Source: JAOPZW01 sp963835295
GTDB taxonomy: Bacteria; Actinomycetota; Thermoleophilia; Solirubrobacterales; Solirubrobacteraceae
NCBI GenBank assembly: GCA_963835295.1
Contig: CAWIEX010000012.1
Location: 124,001-188,000, forward strand
Reading direction: 5' to 3'
Length of the DNA stretch: 64,000 nt
The notes beneath the pieces are model-generated. The model searched no databases. It was not told where the DNA came from and worked only from the letters and a program-made list of their open reading frames with translations. The translations under genes were made by a program, and so were the position numbers. The stretch's first letter is position 1; every line of letters starts with the position of its first letter. This document shows, one piece after another, positions 34,482 through 43,043 of the stretch.

Positions 34482-34857
34482 GCTCGTCGAACATGACCTC
34501 GCCGTCGAGCGTGCGGTGCACGGGGCACTTCGCGGCGATGACGCGCAGGCGCTCGACCTGCTCGTCGGAGAGCGAGTCGGGGAGGCGGACGACGATCCCG
34601 AACCGGGTCGGGCAGCCCCGCTCGGCCGGGGCGTACTCGCATGCGACCTCGACGCCGCCGATGTCCCAGCCCTTGCGCGTGGCGTACATCTCCATCGTGA
34701 CCGCGGTGCACGAGGCGAGGCTCGCGGCCAGCAGCTCCTGGGGGCTCGGGCCGGCATCGGTGCCGCCCGTGTCCGCGGGCTCGTCGATACTCAGGTCGTG
34801 ACTGCGGACCCGCACGACGTGCCGATATCCGCTGTCTCGGGTGGCGGTGGCCTTCAT
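34453..34857 (-). CDS. OsmC/Ohr family peroxiredoxin-like protein
   Basis: 134 aa. The two redox cysteines of the family are present: LAASLASCTAVTMEMYA and AAKCPVHRTL. The GPSPQELLAASLASC motif is typical of YhfA/OsmC proteins that reduce organic hydroperoxides. ATG 34857 is chosen; GGAGG stands 10 bases upstream. It is followed by the overlapping NUDIX gene. Confidence 0.92.
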   Translation of the reverse strand: MKATATRDSGYRHVVRVRSHDLSIDEPADTGGTDAGPSPQELLAASLASCTAVTMEMYATRKGWDIGGVEVACEYAPAERGCPTRFGIVVRLPDSLSDEQVERLRVIAAKCPVHRTLDGEVMFDERVERVSLAH

Positions 34858-34881
34858 CCTGTTCAAACCTCCTACTCCTCG

Positions 34882-36129
34882 TTATAGCAGCGGATTGAAG
34901 AGCAGCCCCGTCGGGACCTTGGGGAAGAAATACGTCGACTTGGGGGGCATGTTCACGCCGGCCGCCGCGATGGCGCGGACCTGCTCGATCGGAGTCGAGC
35001 GCAGGAAGAAGGCGGCGTCGTACTCGCCGGAGAGCACCAGCTGGAGCGCCTCGTCGTCGGTGCGGCTGTAGCCGAGGCCCTCGAGGTGGGAGATGTCGTC
35101 CTCGCTGAGGCCGAGCGGCCCCTTGAGGACGAGCGCCTCGAGCACGGCGGTGTCGAGGTGGCGGTAGGGCTCAGGCATGTCGCGCAGCGCCTCGTCCGCG
35201 CGCGCCTGGTCCTTCAGCGTCAGGCGGAAGCCGCGCTTGAAGAACGAGTCGATGTAGCCCATGGCCAGCGGGCCCTCGCCGTCGGACGGGCGCAGGTCGG
35301 CCTGGTCGATCTCCTCGACGGTGAAGAGCTCGCGCAGCGTGGTCCCCAGCGCCTCCTGGGTGCGCGGCGTGGTGTCGCGGATCAGGCGGTGGGTGGGGAA
35401 GACGGTCAGCCCCTTGTCCTGCAGCGCGACGAGGCACATGAGCACGTAGCGGTGCTCGCCCTCGCCTCCGACCTCCTCGGCGTAGACGCGCGCGGTCTCG
35501 TAGCGGTGGTGTCCGTCGGCGATGAGCAGCTCGGCCGGCTCCAGCGCGCTCTGGAAGGCCTCGATCGCCGCGCGGTCGGTCACGCGACCCAGCCGGTTGA
35601 CCGTGCCGTCGTCGTCGGTCTGCTCGCCGAAGGGCTCCGCGGCGCGCAGGACGGCGGCGGTGGCGTCCGTGGGGTCGTCGTAGAGGCTGAAGATAGGGGA
35701 GAGGTTCGCCTTCGTCGCCCGGGTGAGCCTGAGCCTGTCCTCCTTGGGGCCCGGGTGCGTGCGCTCGTGCGGGCGGATGCGCCCGGGGCCGTAGTCCTCC
35801 ACCCGCACCCGCGCGAAGACGCCGTGGCGGGTGAGCGCGCGGCCGTCGGGCCCCCCGTAGTCCTGGGTGAGGGCCCACAGCGCGGGCTCCTCGTCGCGCA
35901 CGACGGCCCCCTCCTGCTGCCAGCGCTCGAAGATCTTCGCCGCCTCGGCGTAGGGGTCCGACTGGCCCTCGGGCAGGTCGACGCGCACGACGTTGTAGGG
36001 CGAGCGGTCGGCCAGCCGCCGGCGCTGCTCGGGGTCGATGACGTCGTACGGGGGCGCGGCCACGTCGTCCAGCGAGCCGACCACGGCCAGGTCGTAGTGC
36101 AGTGCGCGCAGGGGCTGGACATCGGCCAT
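34882..36129 (-). CDS. DUF1015 family protein
   Basis: 415 aa. Hallmarks of DUF1015 are clear: LRALHYD start, APPYDVIDPEQRR, RPHERTHPGPKEDRLRL, the metal-like ADGHHRYETA motif (~residue 205) and the terminal NMPPKSTYFFPKVPTGLLFNPL. Family members are often annotated as putative phosphatases or SerC-linked proteins, but no activity is established. It stands alone between the OsmC gene and a CAP-domain gene. Confidence 0.9.
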   Translation of the reverse strand: MADVQPLRALHYDLAVVGSLDDVAAPPYDVIDPEQRRRLADRSPYNVVRVDLPEGQSDPYAEAAKIFERWQQEGAVVRDEEPALWALTQDYGGPDGRALTRHGVFARVRVEDYGPGRIRPHERTHPGPKEDRLRLTRATKANLSPIFSLYDDPTDATAAVLRAAEPFGEQTDDDGTVNRLGRVTDRAAIEAFQSALEPAELLIADGHHRYETARVYAEEVGGEGEHRYVLMCLVALQDKGLTVFPTHRLIRDTTPRTQEALGTTLRELFTVEEIDQADLRPSDGEGPLAMGYIDSFFKRGFRLTLKDQARADEALRDMPEPYRHLDTAVLEALVLKGPLGLSEDDISHLEGLGYSRTDDEALQLVLSGEYDAAFFLRSTPIEQVRAIAAAGVNMPPKSTYFFPKVPTGLLFNPLL

Positions 36130-36164
36130 GGGCGGCCCGCGACCCTAGCAGCGCCCCCGCGCGC

Positions 36165-36758
36165 TCAGCCCTTCAGCCGGCGCCCGAAATCGGTCACGTA
36201 CGTGCCGCCGAGCTCGCCCGGCTCGAGCGCGACCGGCGCGCCCGCGGCCACCCCGATGCCCACGTCGGCGAAGTGGCGGTCCAGGAGGTTGGCGCGGTGC
36301 TCGGCCGACTGCATCCAGGCGCGGACCATCGCGCGCGGCGTGGCCAGCATGCCAGTGCCCCACGCGAGGTTCTCGCCCACCGACCACGAGGTCACGTCAC
36401 GCAGGTAGCTCGTCGCCTTGATGCGCGCGAGCATCGTCGACCCGGCGGGCGAAGTGTGCTCGAAGAACTGCCCGCGCACCATCTGGCGCGCGTATCTCGC
36501 CGCCACGCGGCCCAGCAGCGGCTCGGACTGCAGACGCCCGAGCCCCCGGGCCGTGCGCTCGGCGTTCATCAGGCACAGCGTCGTGGCGCGCAGCTCGTCG
36601 ACGGCGGCCTGGCCGGGCATCGCGTCGGCGCCGGCGCACCGCTCGCTCGCCGCCCGCGCACGCGCGGCCGGGCCGCCGTCGGCCAGCGCCGTGGCGGGAG
36701 CCCAGAGGGCCACGGAAGCGAGCGCGGCGAGCGCGCCGTGACGAGAGCGAGCGAACAT
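36165..36758 (-). CDS. Secreted CAP/SCP-domain protein
   Basis: 197 aa. A signal peptide (to about residue 27, ending ALADG) precedes a CAP fold: LMNAERTARGL, LGRVAARYARQMVRGQFFEHTS with the first His, VGENLAWGTG, and AWMQSAEHRANLLDRHFADVGIGV with the second His/Glu. YkwD-like bacterial members are extracellular and of unknown role. ATG 36758 is used; an upstream TTG adds three residues. Cys pair around residues 41 and 62 may form a disulfide. Confidence 0.88.
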   Translation of the reverse strand: MFARSRHGALAALASVALWAPATALADGGPAARARAASERCAGADAMPGQAAVDELRATTLCLMNAERTARGLGRLQSEPLLGRVAARYARQMVRGQFFEHTSPAGSTMLARIKATSYLRDVTSWSVGENLAWGTGMLATPRAMVRAWMQSAEHRANLLDRHFADVGIGVAAGAPVALEPGELGGTYVTDFGRRLKG

Positions 36759-36871
36759 GGACCCCAACGCCCCCCTCGGTCGCCACCCCCCGTCGGCTTG
36801 AGTGCCGCAACGCCTTTCCCAACGCTTGTTCGAGGTGGCCGCCTCGCACCCGCGCCATACTTCCCCTCAGT

Positions 36872-36945
36872 CGGGGCGTGGCGCAGCCTGGTAGCGCGTT
36901 CGGTTTGGGGCCGAAAGGTCGCCGGTTCGAATCCGGCCGCCCCGA
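36872..36945 (+). tRNA. tRNA-Pro (anticodon TGG)
   Basis: Cloverleaf of 74 bases without encoded CCA: acceptor CGGGGCG/CGCCCCG, D stem GCGC/GCGC, anticodon stem TTCGG/CCGAA around loop TTTGGGG, T stem GCCGG/CCGGC with loop TTCGAAT. Anticodon TGG reads CCA/CCN proline codons. Followed 28 bases later by tRNA-Arg. Confidence 0.96.
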
Positions 36946-36973
36946 CCTGGCGGGACCCATCGCGGTCCCGCGA

Positions 36974-37047
36974 GCCCCCGTAGCTCAGCTGGATAGAGCA
37001 GCGGACTTCTAATCCGCAGGCCGCAGGTTCGAATCCTGCCGGGGGCG
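36974..37047 (+). tRNA. tRNA-Arg (anticodon TCT)
   Basis: 74-base cloverleaf: acceptor GCCCCCG/CGGGGGC, D stem GCTC/GAGC, anticodon stem GCGGA/TCCGC with loop CTTCTAA, T stem GCAGG/CCTGC. Anticodon TCT reads AGA, a rare codon in such GC-rich genomes. Its 3' 37 bases are repeated 6.75 kb downstream, marking it as the attachment site of an integrated island. Confidence 0.96.
37011..37047 (+). repeat. att-type direct repeat, left copy (3' end of tRNA-Arg)
   Basis: 37 bases from AATCCGCAGG to GGGGGCG, identical to 43761-43797. The crossover left the tRNA gene intact, as tRNA-targeting integrases do. Confidence 0.85.
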
Positions 37048-37131
37048 TCGGCAGAAAGGCGAGCAAATTCGCCAGAACTGGTTCTGTCATGCCGTCGCTC
37101 GGTTGACTCGTGTACTCCGTTCGTGCTCTAG

Positions 37132-37323
37132 GTGTGTATCAAGGTGAGCGACGACTTCAACATCCTGTCGCCGATGGAGTTCGAGGCTGTCGTGCAGGAG
37201 TGCGGGAGTCCGCGAGCGCTCGCCGTGCTGTCGGTCGCCGTCTGTGGAATCAGGATGCTGTCCAGGCAGGTCGAGGTCGCGCTCACGGGCATCGTTGACG
37301 CGCGCCGACGGCACGTTCGATGA
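37132..37323 (+). pseudogene. Integrase-like scrap beside attL
   Basis: An in-frame stretch SDDFNILSPMEFEAVVQECG continues as SPRALAVLSVAVCGIRM. It resembles the start of the tyrosine-recombinase catalytic domain (typically DFxxLSPEEVEALV..., then A-x-x-x-TGLRxGEL), where the GIR arginine would be catalytic Arg I. After GIRM the similarity stops and no second catalytic box follows. A stop (TAG) immediately precedes the GTG. Further on, in another frame, ADGTFDDIDPDRYRDIPLR ends at a TAG at ~37378, a second unassigned scrap. The rest of 37048-37475 shows nothing else. Confidence 0.4.
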
Positions 37324-37475
37324 CATCGATCCCGACCGCTATCGCGACATCCCGCTCCGAGTGGACAGCCCGGGCTAGCAACGGCCGCCGGACATCGCGG
37401 GGGACGCCGTGCCGGGCAGGACGGAGCTCCGCGGCGTTCCGCTGCGGCGCCGCGCCGATGGTACGTTCGCGCGGG

Positions 37476-39095
37476 GTGAGCACTGAGTTCCTGATCCTCG
37501 GATCGCTCGACGTGCAGAGCGACGGCGTCCCGCTCGAGCTCGGAGGACCGCGCCAGCGCTCGGTGCTCTCCGTGCTGCTCCTGCACGCGGGCGAGGTGGT
37601 GCCCGCGACCACCTTGATCTACGACATCTGGGGCGAGACGCCGCCTGGGACGGCGGCCAATCTGCTCCAGGGATATGTCTCGGACCTGCGCAAGTCGCTC
37701 GGGCACGAGACGATCGTCACTCGCGGTCCGGGCTACGCCCTCGACATCGAGCCCGCGGCCCTGGACCTGCATCGCTTCGAGCGGCTCGTCGCCGCCGCCG
37801 ACGGCGCGGAGCCGGCGGTCGCGGCGGAGCGCCTTGGCGAGGCGCTGGGGATCTGGCGCGGCCGGGCCTTCGCCGACCTCGCCGATGTGCAGTTCGCCCG
37901 TGACGCGAGCCGCCGGCTGGAGGAGCTGCGTCTGGCGGCGCTCGAGCGGCGGGTCGACGCCGATCTCGCGCTCGGCCGCCACGCGGCGCTGACCGGCGAG
38001 CTCGAGCAGCTCGTCGCCGAGCATCCGCTGCGCGAGCGGTTTCACGCGCTGCTGATGCTCGCGCTGTACCGCTGCGGGCGGCAGGCCGAGGCGCTCGAGG
38101 CCTACCAGGCGGCACGGCGCACGCTCGTCGAGCAGCTCGGCATCGAGCCCGTCCCGGCGCTGCGGCGGCTGCAGGAGTCGATCCTGCGCCACGATCCCGA
38201 GCTCGACGTCCCCGACGCGGGCGCGGTGGTGGATGGGCAGACGGCGGCTGCCGCGCGCTCGATCCTCGTGGTGCCGCGCGACGAGGTGGGCACGCTGAGG
38301 CTGGTGTCCATCGCAGAGCCGCTCGCGCGCATCCCACCGCGCGAGCTGATCGTCGTGCGACTGCTCGACGCCGAGGCAGAGCCCGCGGCCTCGACCGGGC
38401 GCCTTGCCGAGCTGCGCAATGAGCTGGTCTCGCGCGGGTTGCAGATGCGCGTGGCCGCCTACACGTCGACGGCGCCGGCCGACGACGCGGTGCTGCTCGC
38501 GACCGAGCAGCAGGTGGACCTGCTGCTCGTGGACGCGCCGTCGAGCCTTCTCGAGGAGGGCATTCCCGATCAGGATCTCGACGCCATCCTCCGCCACGCT
38601 CCCTGTGACGTCGCGATCCTGCTTCCCGGACAGCCGCTGAGCCGGGACCGGCGGGGACCGGTCGTCGTCCCGTTCGGCGGCGCTGAGCACGACTGGTCCG
38701 CGATCGAGCTCGGGGCCTGGGCGGCTCGCGCCCTGGGCACGACGCTCCGGCTGGTCGGCACGTCCGCCGATCGCCTGCGCGGGCGGCGCGACGCCAGCCG
38801 TACGCTGGCCCGCGCGTCGCTCGTGGTCCAGGCGGTGGCCGGCATCGTCGCTGAGCCGGCCCTGGTTCGTGGGGGCGCCGAGGGCGTGGCCGATGCCGCG
38901 GCCGACGCCGCGCTCCTCGTCGTCGGGCTGTCGGGGCGCTGGCAGGCGGAAGGCCTCGGTCCCGCGCGGCTCGCGCTCGGGCAGCGCGCCGGCGTGCCGA
39001 CGCTGCTTGTGCGGCGCGGGCTGCGGCCCGGGGGCCTGGCGCCGAGCGGCAGCATGACCCGGTTCACGTGGTCGCTCGCGCCTGCGGAAACCTAG
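37476..39095 (+). CDS. SARP/BTAD transcription regulator with tandem universal-stress-like C-terminus
   Basis: 539 aa. An OmpR-type winged helix (~1-90: LGGPRQRSVLSVLLLHAGEVV, then LIYDIWGETPPGTAANLLQGY and TRGPGYAL) and a BTAD helical repeat domain (~95-245: AERLGEALGIWRGRAFADLA; HPLRERFHALLMLALYRCGR; QAEALEAYQAARRTL) make it an AfsR-type activator. Residues ~257-525 are two USP-like halves (SILVVPRDEVGTLRLVSIAE..., GPVVVPFGGAEHDWSAIELG..., ALLVVGLSG; RAGVPTLLVRRG), likely a nucleotide or redox-state sensor. GTG 37476 is 8 bases after TACGTT. It converges on the binding-protein gene with overlapping stops. Confidence 0.88.
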   Translation: MSTEFLILGSLDVQSDGVPLELGGPRQRSVLSVLLLHAGEVVPATTLIYDIWGETPPGTAANLLQGYVSDLRKSLGHETIVTRGPGYALDIEPAALDLHRFERLVAAADGAEPAVAAERLGEALGIWRGRAFADLADVQFARDASRRLEELRLAALERRVDADLALGRHAALTGELEQLVAEHPLRERFHALLMLALYRCGRQAEALEAYQAARRTLVEQLGIEPVPALRRLQESILRHDPELDVPDAGAVVDGQTAAAARSILVVPRDEVGTLRLVSIAEPLARIPPRELIVVRLLDAEAEPAASTGRLAELRNELVSRGLQMRVAAYTSTAPADDAVLLATEQQVDLLLVDAPSSLLEEGIPDQDLDAILRHAPCDVAILLPGQPLSRDRRGPVVVPFGGAEHDWSAIELGAWAARALGTTLRLVGTSADRLRGRRDASRTLARASLVVQAVAGIVAEPALVRGGAEGVADAAADAALLVVGLSGRWQAEGLGPARLALGQRAGVPTLLVRRGLRPGGLAPSGSMTRFTWSLAPAET

Positions 39096-40384
39096 CGCGC
39101 CCAGCGCGGCGGGTCGCCCGTGCCGCAGCGCGGATTCGTCCGGCTCGCCGGCGCGCCGTCCGCCCGGAACAGCCCGCCGAAGGACTGGTCGACGTCAGCG
39201 ATCGTGCGGATCGTCCGATGGGCGAGCCTGCCCATCCCGATCCGCGTCACGTAGTTGGGCGCGATCGCCTGCCGGTTCTCGTCCAGCCGGACCGCGCCGC
39301 CCGGCGCGTCCATGCGCAGCGACGCCAGCGCTCGGCGGAGGCGGCGCTGTCCGTCCGAGAGGTCGCCGCCGACCGCGCTGAGCGCCCGCATCGCCGCCTC
39401 CACGGCGACGTAGTAGGGCACGGCGAGCCCGTGGGTGGCGAGCGGAAGGCTCGGGAACGTGCGCTGCGCACGCGCGCGGTAGGCCGTCCACGCGGGGGTC
39501 GCGATGTCCAGGGGGAGGGGACCGGCGGAGACGATCCCGCGCGCCCGCGCGCCGAGCGCCTTGACGATCCCGGGGTCGCCCAGTCCTCCGCCGCCGACGA
39601 CGACGCGGTCGGCGAGCGGGCCGCGCGCGCGATATGCGTCCAGGAACCCCGGGGTGATCAGCCCCGCCGCGAGCACCACGCCGTCGACGTCGCCGCGGAC
39701 ACGCGCGGCGACGTGAGTGAAGTCGCCGGTCTCCGGTGCAGGCCACAGACGCTGCACGACGCGTCCGCCGAGCGAGCAGAACTCGGCGACGAAGCCCGCG
39801 CTCTGCGCGTAGCCGAACGGGTTGCGGTCGGCGACCAGCGCGACCGTGCGCCAGCCTAGCTCGCGGTACGCATGGCTCCCGAGGCCGGCCATCCATTGCG
39901 CCGCGTCGCTGCTGAACCGGAACAGGTTGCGCGCGGGCTCGTGGAGCGTCGTGGCCTGCGCGTTGCCGACCACGAGGAACGCGGACTCGGGGCGCTGCCG
40001 CGCGACCGCCTGCAGCGCGAGCCCTTCGTTGGGCGTGACCCCGCCGACGACGATCGCGGCGCCGTCCTGTTCGGCCAGATGCCGGCTTTTCGCGACCATG
40101 TCCGCCGTCGTGCCGTCGGAGCAGGCGAAGACGAGCTCGACCTTGCGGTCCCCGACCGCGGCGCCCGCCACGCCCGCGCTCGGCCGCTCGCCCGCGAGCG
40201 TCGCGCCGCGGGCGAGGAGCGGGAGCGCGGACGCCGCTCGCATCGGCTCCGAGAACGGCCCCCACAGCGTGCCGCAGCTCGTGATGACGCCGATCCGGAT
40301 CGGCAGGTCTGGCTGATCGCCGCATGCCCCCGCGAACGCGGCGAGGCACGCGGCGGCGAGCCCGAGCAGGCGCGCACGGGTCAT
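39092..40384 (-). CDS. Lipoprotein periplasmic-binding-fold protein (Leu/Ile/Val-type)
   Basis: 430 aa. A lipobox (AAFAGAC, C21) anchors a type I periplasmic binding fold: IRIGVITSCGTLWGPFS, VELVFACSDGTTADMVAKSRHL, AIVVGGVTPNEGLALQAVA and RTVALVADRNPFGYAQSAGF, as in branched-chain amino acid receptors. No permease or ATPase genes are near. Its ATG overlaps the stop of the sensor kinase (ATGA), so it probably supplies a ligand signal to the kinase and not an ABC importer. Confidence 0.85.
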   Translation of the reverse strand: MTRARLLGLAAACLAAFAGACGDQPDLPIRIGVITSCGTLWGPFSEPMRAASALPLLARGATLAGERPSAGVAGAAVGDRKVELVFACSDGTTADMVAKSRHLAEQDGAAIVVGGVTPNEGLALQAVARQRPESAFLVVGNAQATTLHEPARNLFRFSSDAAQWMAGLGSHAYRELGWRTVALVADRNPFGYAQSAGFVAEFCSLGGRVVQRLWPAPETGDFTHVAARVRGDVDGVVLAAGLITPGFLDAYRARGPLADRVVVGGGGLGDPGIVKALGARARGIVSAGPLPLDIATPAWTAYRARAQRTFPSLPLATHGLAVPYYVAVEAAMRALSAVGGDLSDGQRRLRRALASLRMDAPGGAVRLDENRQAIAPNYVTRIGMGRLAHRTIRTIADVDQSFGGLFRADGAPASRTNPRCGTGDPPRWAR

Positions 40385-42240
40385 GGGCCGCCCGCCGCGA
40401 TCCAGACGGAGCCGGCACCGACCGCGACGTCCTCGACCGTGCCGCCGATTGTGAGCGTGGACGCGACGCGATTGGTGCGCGGGTCGATCCGCGACACCGT
40501 CGCGTCGAGCCGGTTGGCGACCCACACGGCGTCGTCGCCGACGGCGAGCGCGACGGGCTCGCGGCCGACGGCGATCGTCGGGCCGACGACTCCGGTGCGT
40601 GCGTCGACTCGTGTGACCGAGTCGTCAAGCTGGTTCGCCACCCAGACCGACCCGCTTCCCACGGCGACCGCGACCGGGCCGGCCGGCAGCGCTATCGCCT
40701 CGGCGGCCCCGGGTCGTGCGGGGTCGATCCGCCACAACGTCGGGTTCAGCGCGTCGCCGCTCACCCAGACCGAGCCTTCGCCGATGGCGACGCCCTCGGC
40801 GAAGAGGTCGCCGTGCACCTCGTCGTCGGGGTCGACCGGGAGCGATCCGGTTGCGGAGACGGTGAGCGTGAGAAGGTCGACGCGGACGAACCGGCGCCCG
40901 CTGAGCACCCACGCCCAGCGTCCGTCCGACGCCACGCTCGCGGGCGCGTAGCCGAACCCGCCGAGCTGGACGACGCCCTCGAAGCCGCCGGAGGCGGTGT
41001 CGAACACGGCGACCGTTCCGTCGACGCCGTTCGCCACCACCGCATGCGCGCCGGCAGCCGCGACGTCGCTCGGCGCGCCGTGCGCGGGACTTTGCCGGAC
41101 CGCGCGGCTCACCGGGTCGAGTCGCACGAGCGAGCTCCCGCTGGCGTCCACCGCCCAAACTGCGCCGCCACCGGCGCTGACGGCGCGGACGCCCGGGCCG
41201 CCCGCGATCCGCGCGCGCACCTGGTTCGTCACCGGGTCGACCCGCACGATCGAGTCCCGGGCGGACGCGGCACGCTCGGCCGCGTCGTCCCCTCGCGTCG
41301 CGAGGTAGGCGGCCGCGAGCGCAACCGACATCGCGACGCCGGCCGCAAGGAGCAGCAGCGGTCGCCGCCCGCGGCTCGGAGCGATGTTGCCGCTCAGCCC
41401 GAGCGCCGAGCCCTCCGCGGCGATCAGCGCGCGGCACGTCGCGTGGCGCTTGGCCGGATCCTTCGCGAGCGCCCGGCCCAGGACCCGATCGGTCTCCCCG
41501 CTCAGCGTCGGATTGCGCGCTCTCGCCGACGGCACCGGATCGTTGATGTGGCCCCACAGCACCGCCATCACGGAGTCGCCCCCGTACGGCGGCTCCCCGG
41601 TCAGCGTCTCGAACAGCACGCAGCCGAGCGCGTAGACGTCCGTGCGACCATCGATCCGCCCGCCCGTGACGAGCTCGGGCGCGGCGTATTCCGCGGTGCC
41701 CGTGAACACGCCGCCAGTGTCTCCCTGCGACGCGAACGTGCTCAGGCCGAAGTCGGACAGGTACACGTGCTCCGGCGGATCCGATGCCCGACCGCGAGCG
41801 ATCAGGATGTTCGCGGGCTTGACGTCGCGATGGACGAGGCCCCGCCCATGCGCGGCGTCGAGGGCGCCCGCGACGGGTGCGAGCAGCGCGATTGCACGCT
41901 CAGGCTCGAGCCGCGCGCCCGACGCGAGGATGCGACGCAGGTCCGTCCCCTCGACGAACCGCATCGCGATGAACAGGCGTCCCTCGTCCTCGCCGGCCTC
42001 GTAGATCGGCAGCACGTTCGGGTGATCGAGGCTCGCGGCGAGGCGCGACTCGCGCAGGAAGCGCTCGCGGAACCGATCATCATCGGCGAGGTCCGGCGCG
42101 AGCAGCTTCAGTGCGACCGTGCGCCCGAGCCGCGTGTCGACGGCCTCGTACACCTCGCCCATGCCGCCCCTGGCGACCAGCGCCTCGATTCGATAGGCGG
42201 CGAGCGACTCCCCGGCGCTCAGCTGCGCGTGCGAGGCCAT
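40381..42240 (-). CDS. Membrane Ser/Thr kinase with extracellular beta-propeller (island copy)
   Basis: 619 aa with the same plan as the kinase at 15569-17557: ARGGMGEVYEAVD loop, K45, HRDVKPANILI with D139, SDFGLS, then a single membrane helix (~283-305) and YVTN-type repeats (SAGGGAVWAVDASG; GEGSVWVSGD; GSGSVWVANQLDDS; GDDAVWVANRLDAT; GAGSVWIAAGG). The sensor repeats differ clearly from the other copy. ATG 42240 has GGGAG 8 bases upstream. It is first in an operon with the lipoprotein and divergent from the secreted-protein gene across a symmetric repeat array. Confidence 0.92.
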   Translation of the reverse strand: MASHAQLSAGESLAAYRIEALVARGGMGEVYEAVDTRLGRTVALKLLAPDLADDDRFRERFLRESRLAASLDHPNVLPIYEAGEDEGRLFIAMRFVEGTDLRRILASGARLEPERAIALLAPVAGALDAAHGRGLVHRDVKPANILIARGRASDPPEHVYLSDFGLSTFASQGDTGGVFTGTAEYAAPELVTGGRIDGRTDVYALGCVLFETLTGEPPYGGDSVMAVLWGHINDPVPSARARNPTLSGETDRVLGRALAKDPAKRHATCRALIAAEGSALGLSGNIAPSRGRRPLLLLAAGVAMSVALAAAYLATRGDDAAERAASARDSIVRVDPVTNQVRARIAGGPGVRAVSAGGGAVWAVDASGSSLVRLDPVSRAVRQSPAHGAPSDVAAAGAHAVVANGVDGTVAVFDTASGGFEGVVQLGGFGYAPASVASDGRWAWVLSGRRFVRVDLLTLTVSATGSLPVDPDDEVHGDLFAEGVAIGEGSVWVSGDALNPTLWRIDPARPGAAEAIALPAGPVAVAVGSGSVWVANQLDDSVTRVDARTGVVGPTIAVGREPVALAVGDDAVWVANRLDATVSRIDPRTNRVASTLTIGGTVEDVAVGAGSVWIAAGGP

Positions 42241-42269
42241 GACCAACACTCCCAAATCGCGCGCCGTCC

Positions 42270-42328
42270 CGCTGGAGCGCCGCTGGAGGCCCGCTGGTCT
42301 CCAGCGCGCGTCCAGCGATTCTCCAGCG
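42270..42328. promoter_or_regulatory. Twin opposed triplets of 11-bp-period repeats (SARP-type operator)
   Basis: CGCTGG starts at 42270, 42281 and 42292; its complement CCAGCG starts at 42301, 42312 and 42323. Each triplet has an exact 11-base period and the whole is symmetric about 42299. SARP activators bind heptamer direct repeats with 11-bp period placed 8 bp before a -10 box. Here TACGGT (42337-42342) lies exactly 8 bases after the last repeat, directing transcription to the secreted-protein gene. On the kinase side no clear -10 is seen at the equivalent spot. Confidence 0.75.
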
Positions 42329-42370
42329 GGCGCCCGTACGGTCGGGCGAAGTCCAACGGAGGGAGACGTG

Positions 42371-42871
42371 ATGAGCACGAAGGCAAGAATCGCGGCGCTG
42401 GCCGCCGCACTGACCGTGACCGCGGCGTCGGCGCCCGCTGCGGCCGACGCGGCGGGCGTCCGCGTGCAGGGCTCGATCGCCACCGACACCGACGGGGCCT
42501 GCAGCTATGAGCCGGGCTGGCCCGTCCTGCGCTGGCACTGCGACGGCGCGACCGAGACCTACTCGGGTGACCTCGAGAGCACCGAGCCCGCGACCTTCGA
42601 CGTCGACGGCTCGTTCAACTTCGCCTCGGGCGCCACCATCGTGCGCGGAACGGAGACGTTCGTCGGCTGCGTCCAGGGCGCCTGCGGCGCCCTCGAGTGG
42701 ACCTGGCACGCGTCCTACAGCGCTGACCCAGTCACCGCGGAACCGATCCGAGGTCGCGGACAGGCGCGGATCACCGGAGGCTCCGGCGAGCTCGTCGGGA
42801 CCGAGGGCTCCTTCAGGTTCCGGTGCGTGGGGAACGAATCGTGCGCATACGAGGGTCATCTGAGGTGGTGA
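42371..42871 (+). CDS. Secreted protein of unknown function 1
   Basis: 166 aa. A signal peptide (residues ~1-28: ARIAALAAALTVTAASAPAAADA) precedes a beta-rich domain with five cysteines (DGACSYE, RWHCDG, FVGCVQGACG, FRFRCVGNESCAY), likely disulfide bonded. The GQARITGGSGELVGTEGSFRF stretch recalls DUF3224-like or allene-oxide-cyclase-like barrels, but the match is weak. ATG 42371 has GGAGGG upstream. Probable target of the island SARP. Confidence 0.75.
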   Translation: MSTKARIAALAAALTVTAASAPAAADAAGVRVQGSIATDTDGACSYEPGWPVLRWHCDGATETYSGDLESTEPATFDVDGSFNFASGATIVRGTETFVGCVQGACGALEWTWHASYSADPVTAEPIRGRGQARITGGSGELVGTEGSFRFRCVGNESCAYEGHLRW

Positions 42872-43043
42872 GCTGCTCTGCGCCGCTGCTCGTGCCAAGC
42901 GGGCGTCTCCAGTGGCGGCGAGCCCAGGCTCGCTCCGGACGCCCGGCGTGCCGGACGACGACGTCTTGCGCGGTCAGGACCCGGTTGCGCTGGCCTGTGG
43001 CCGGCCGCACATTGCTACTCGTGGTCGAGCGGAGGGAGACGCG

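Noticed and set aside
36872..37047. Part of an rRNA operon or a longer tRNA array
   Set aside because: Only two tRNA cloverleaves are found; no 16S, 23S or 5S sequence is recognisable nearby.
39092..40384. A branched-chain amino acid ABC transporter operon
   Set aside because: Only the binding-protein gene is present; no permease or ATPase gene follows, and it is coupled to a kinase.
42270..42330. Reading the repeat array as a transcription terminator hairpin
   Set aside because: It is in a divergent promoter, not after a gene, and the exact 11-base period of each triplet plus the -10 at 8 bp are unexplained by a hairpin.
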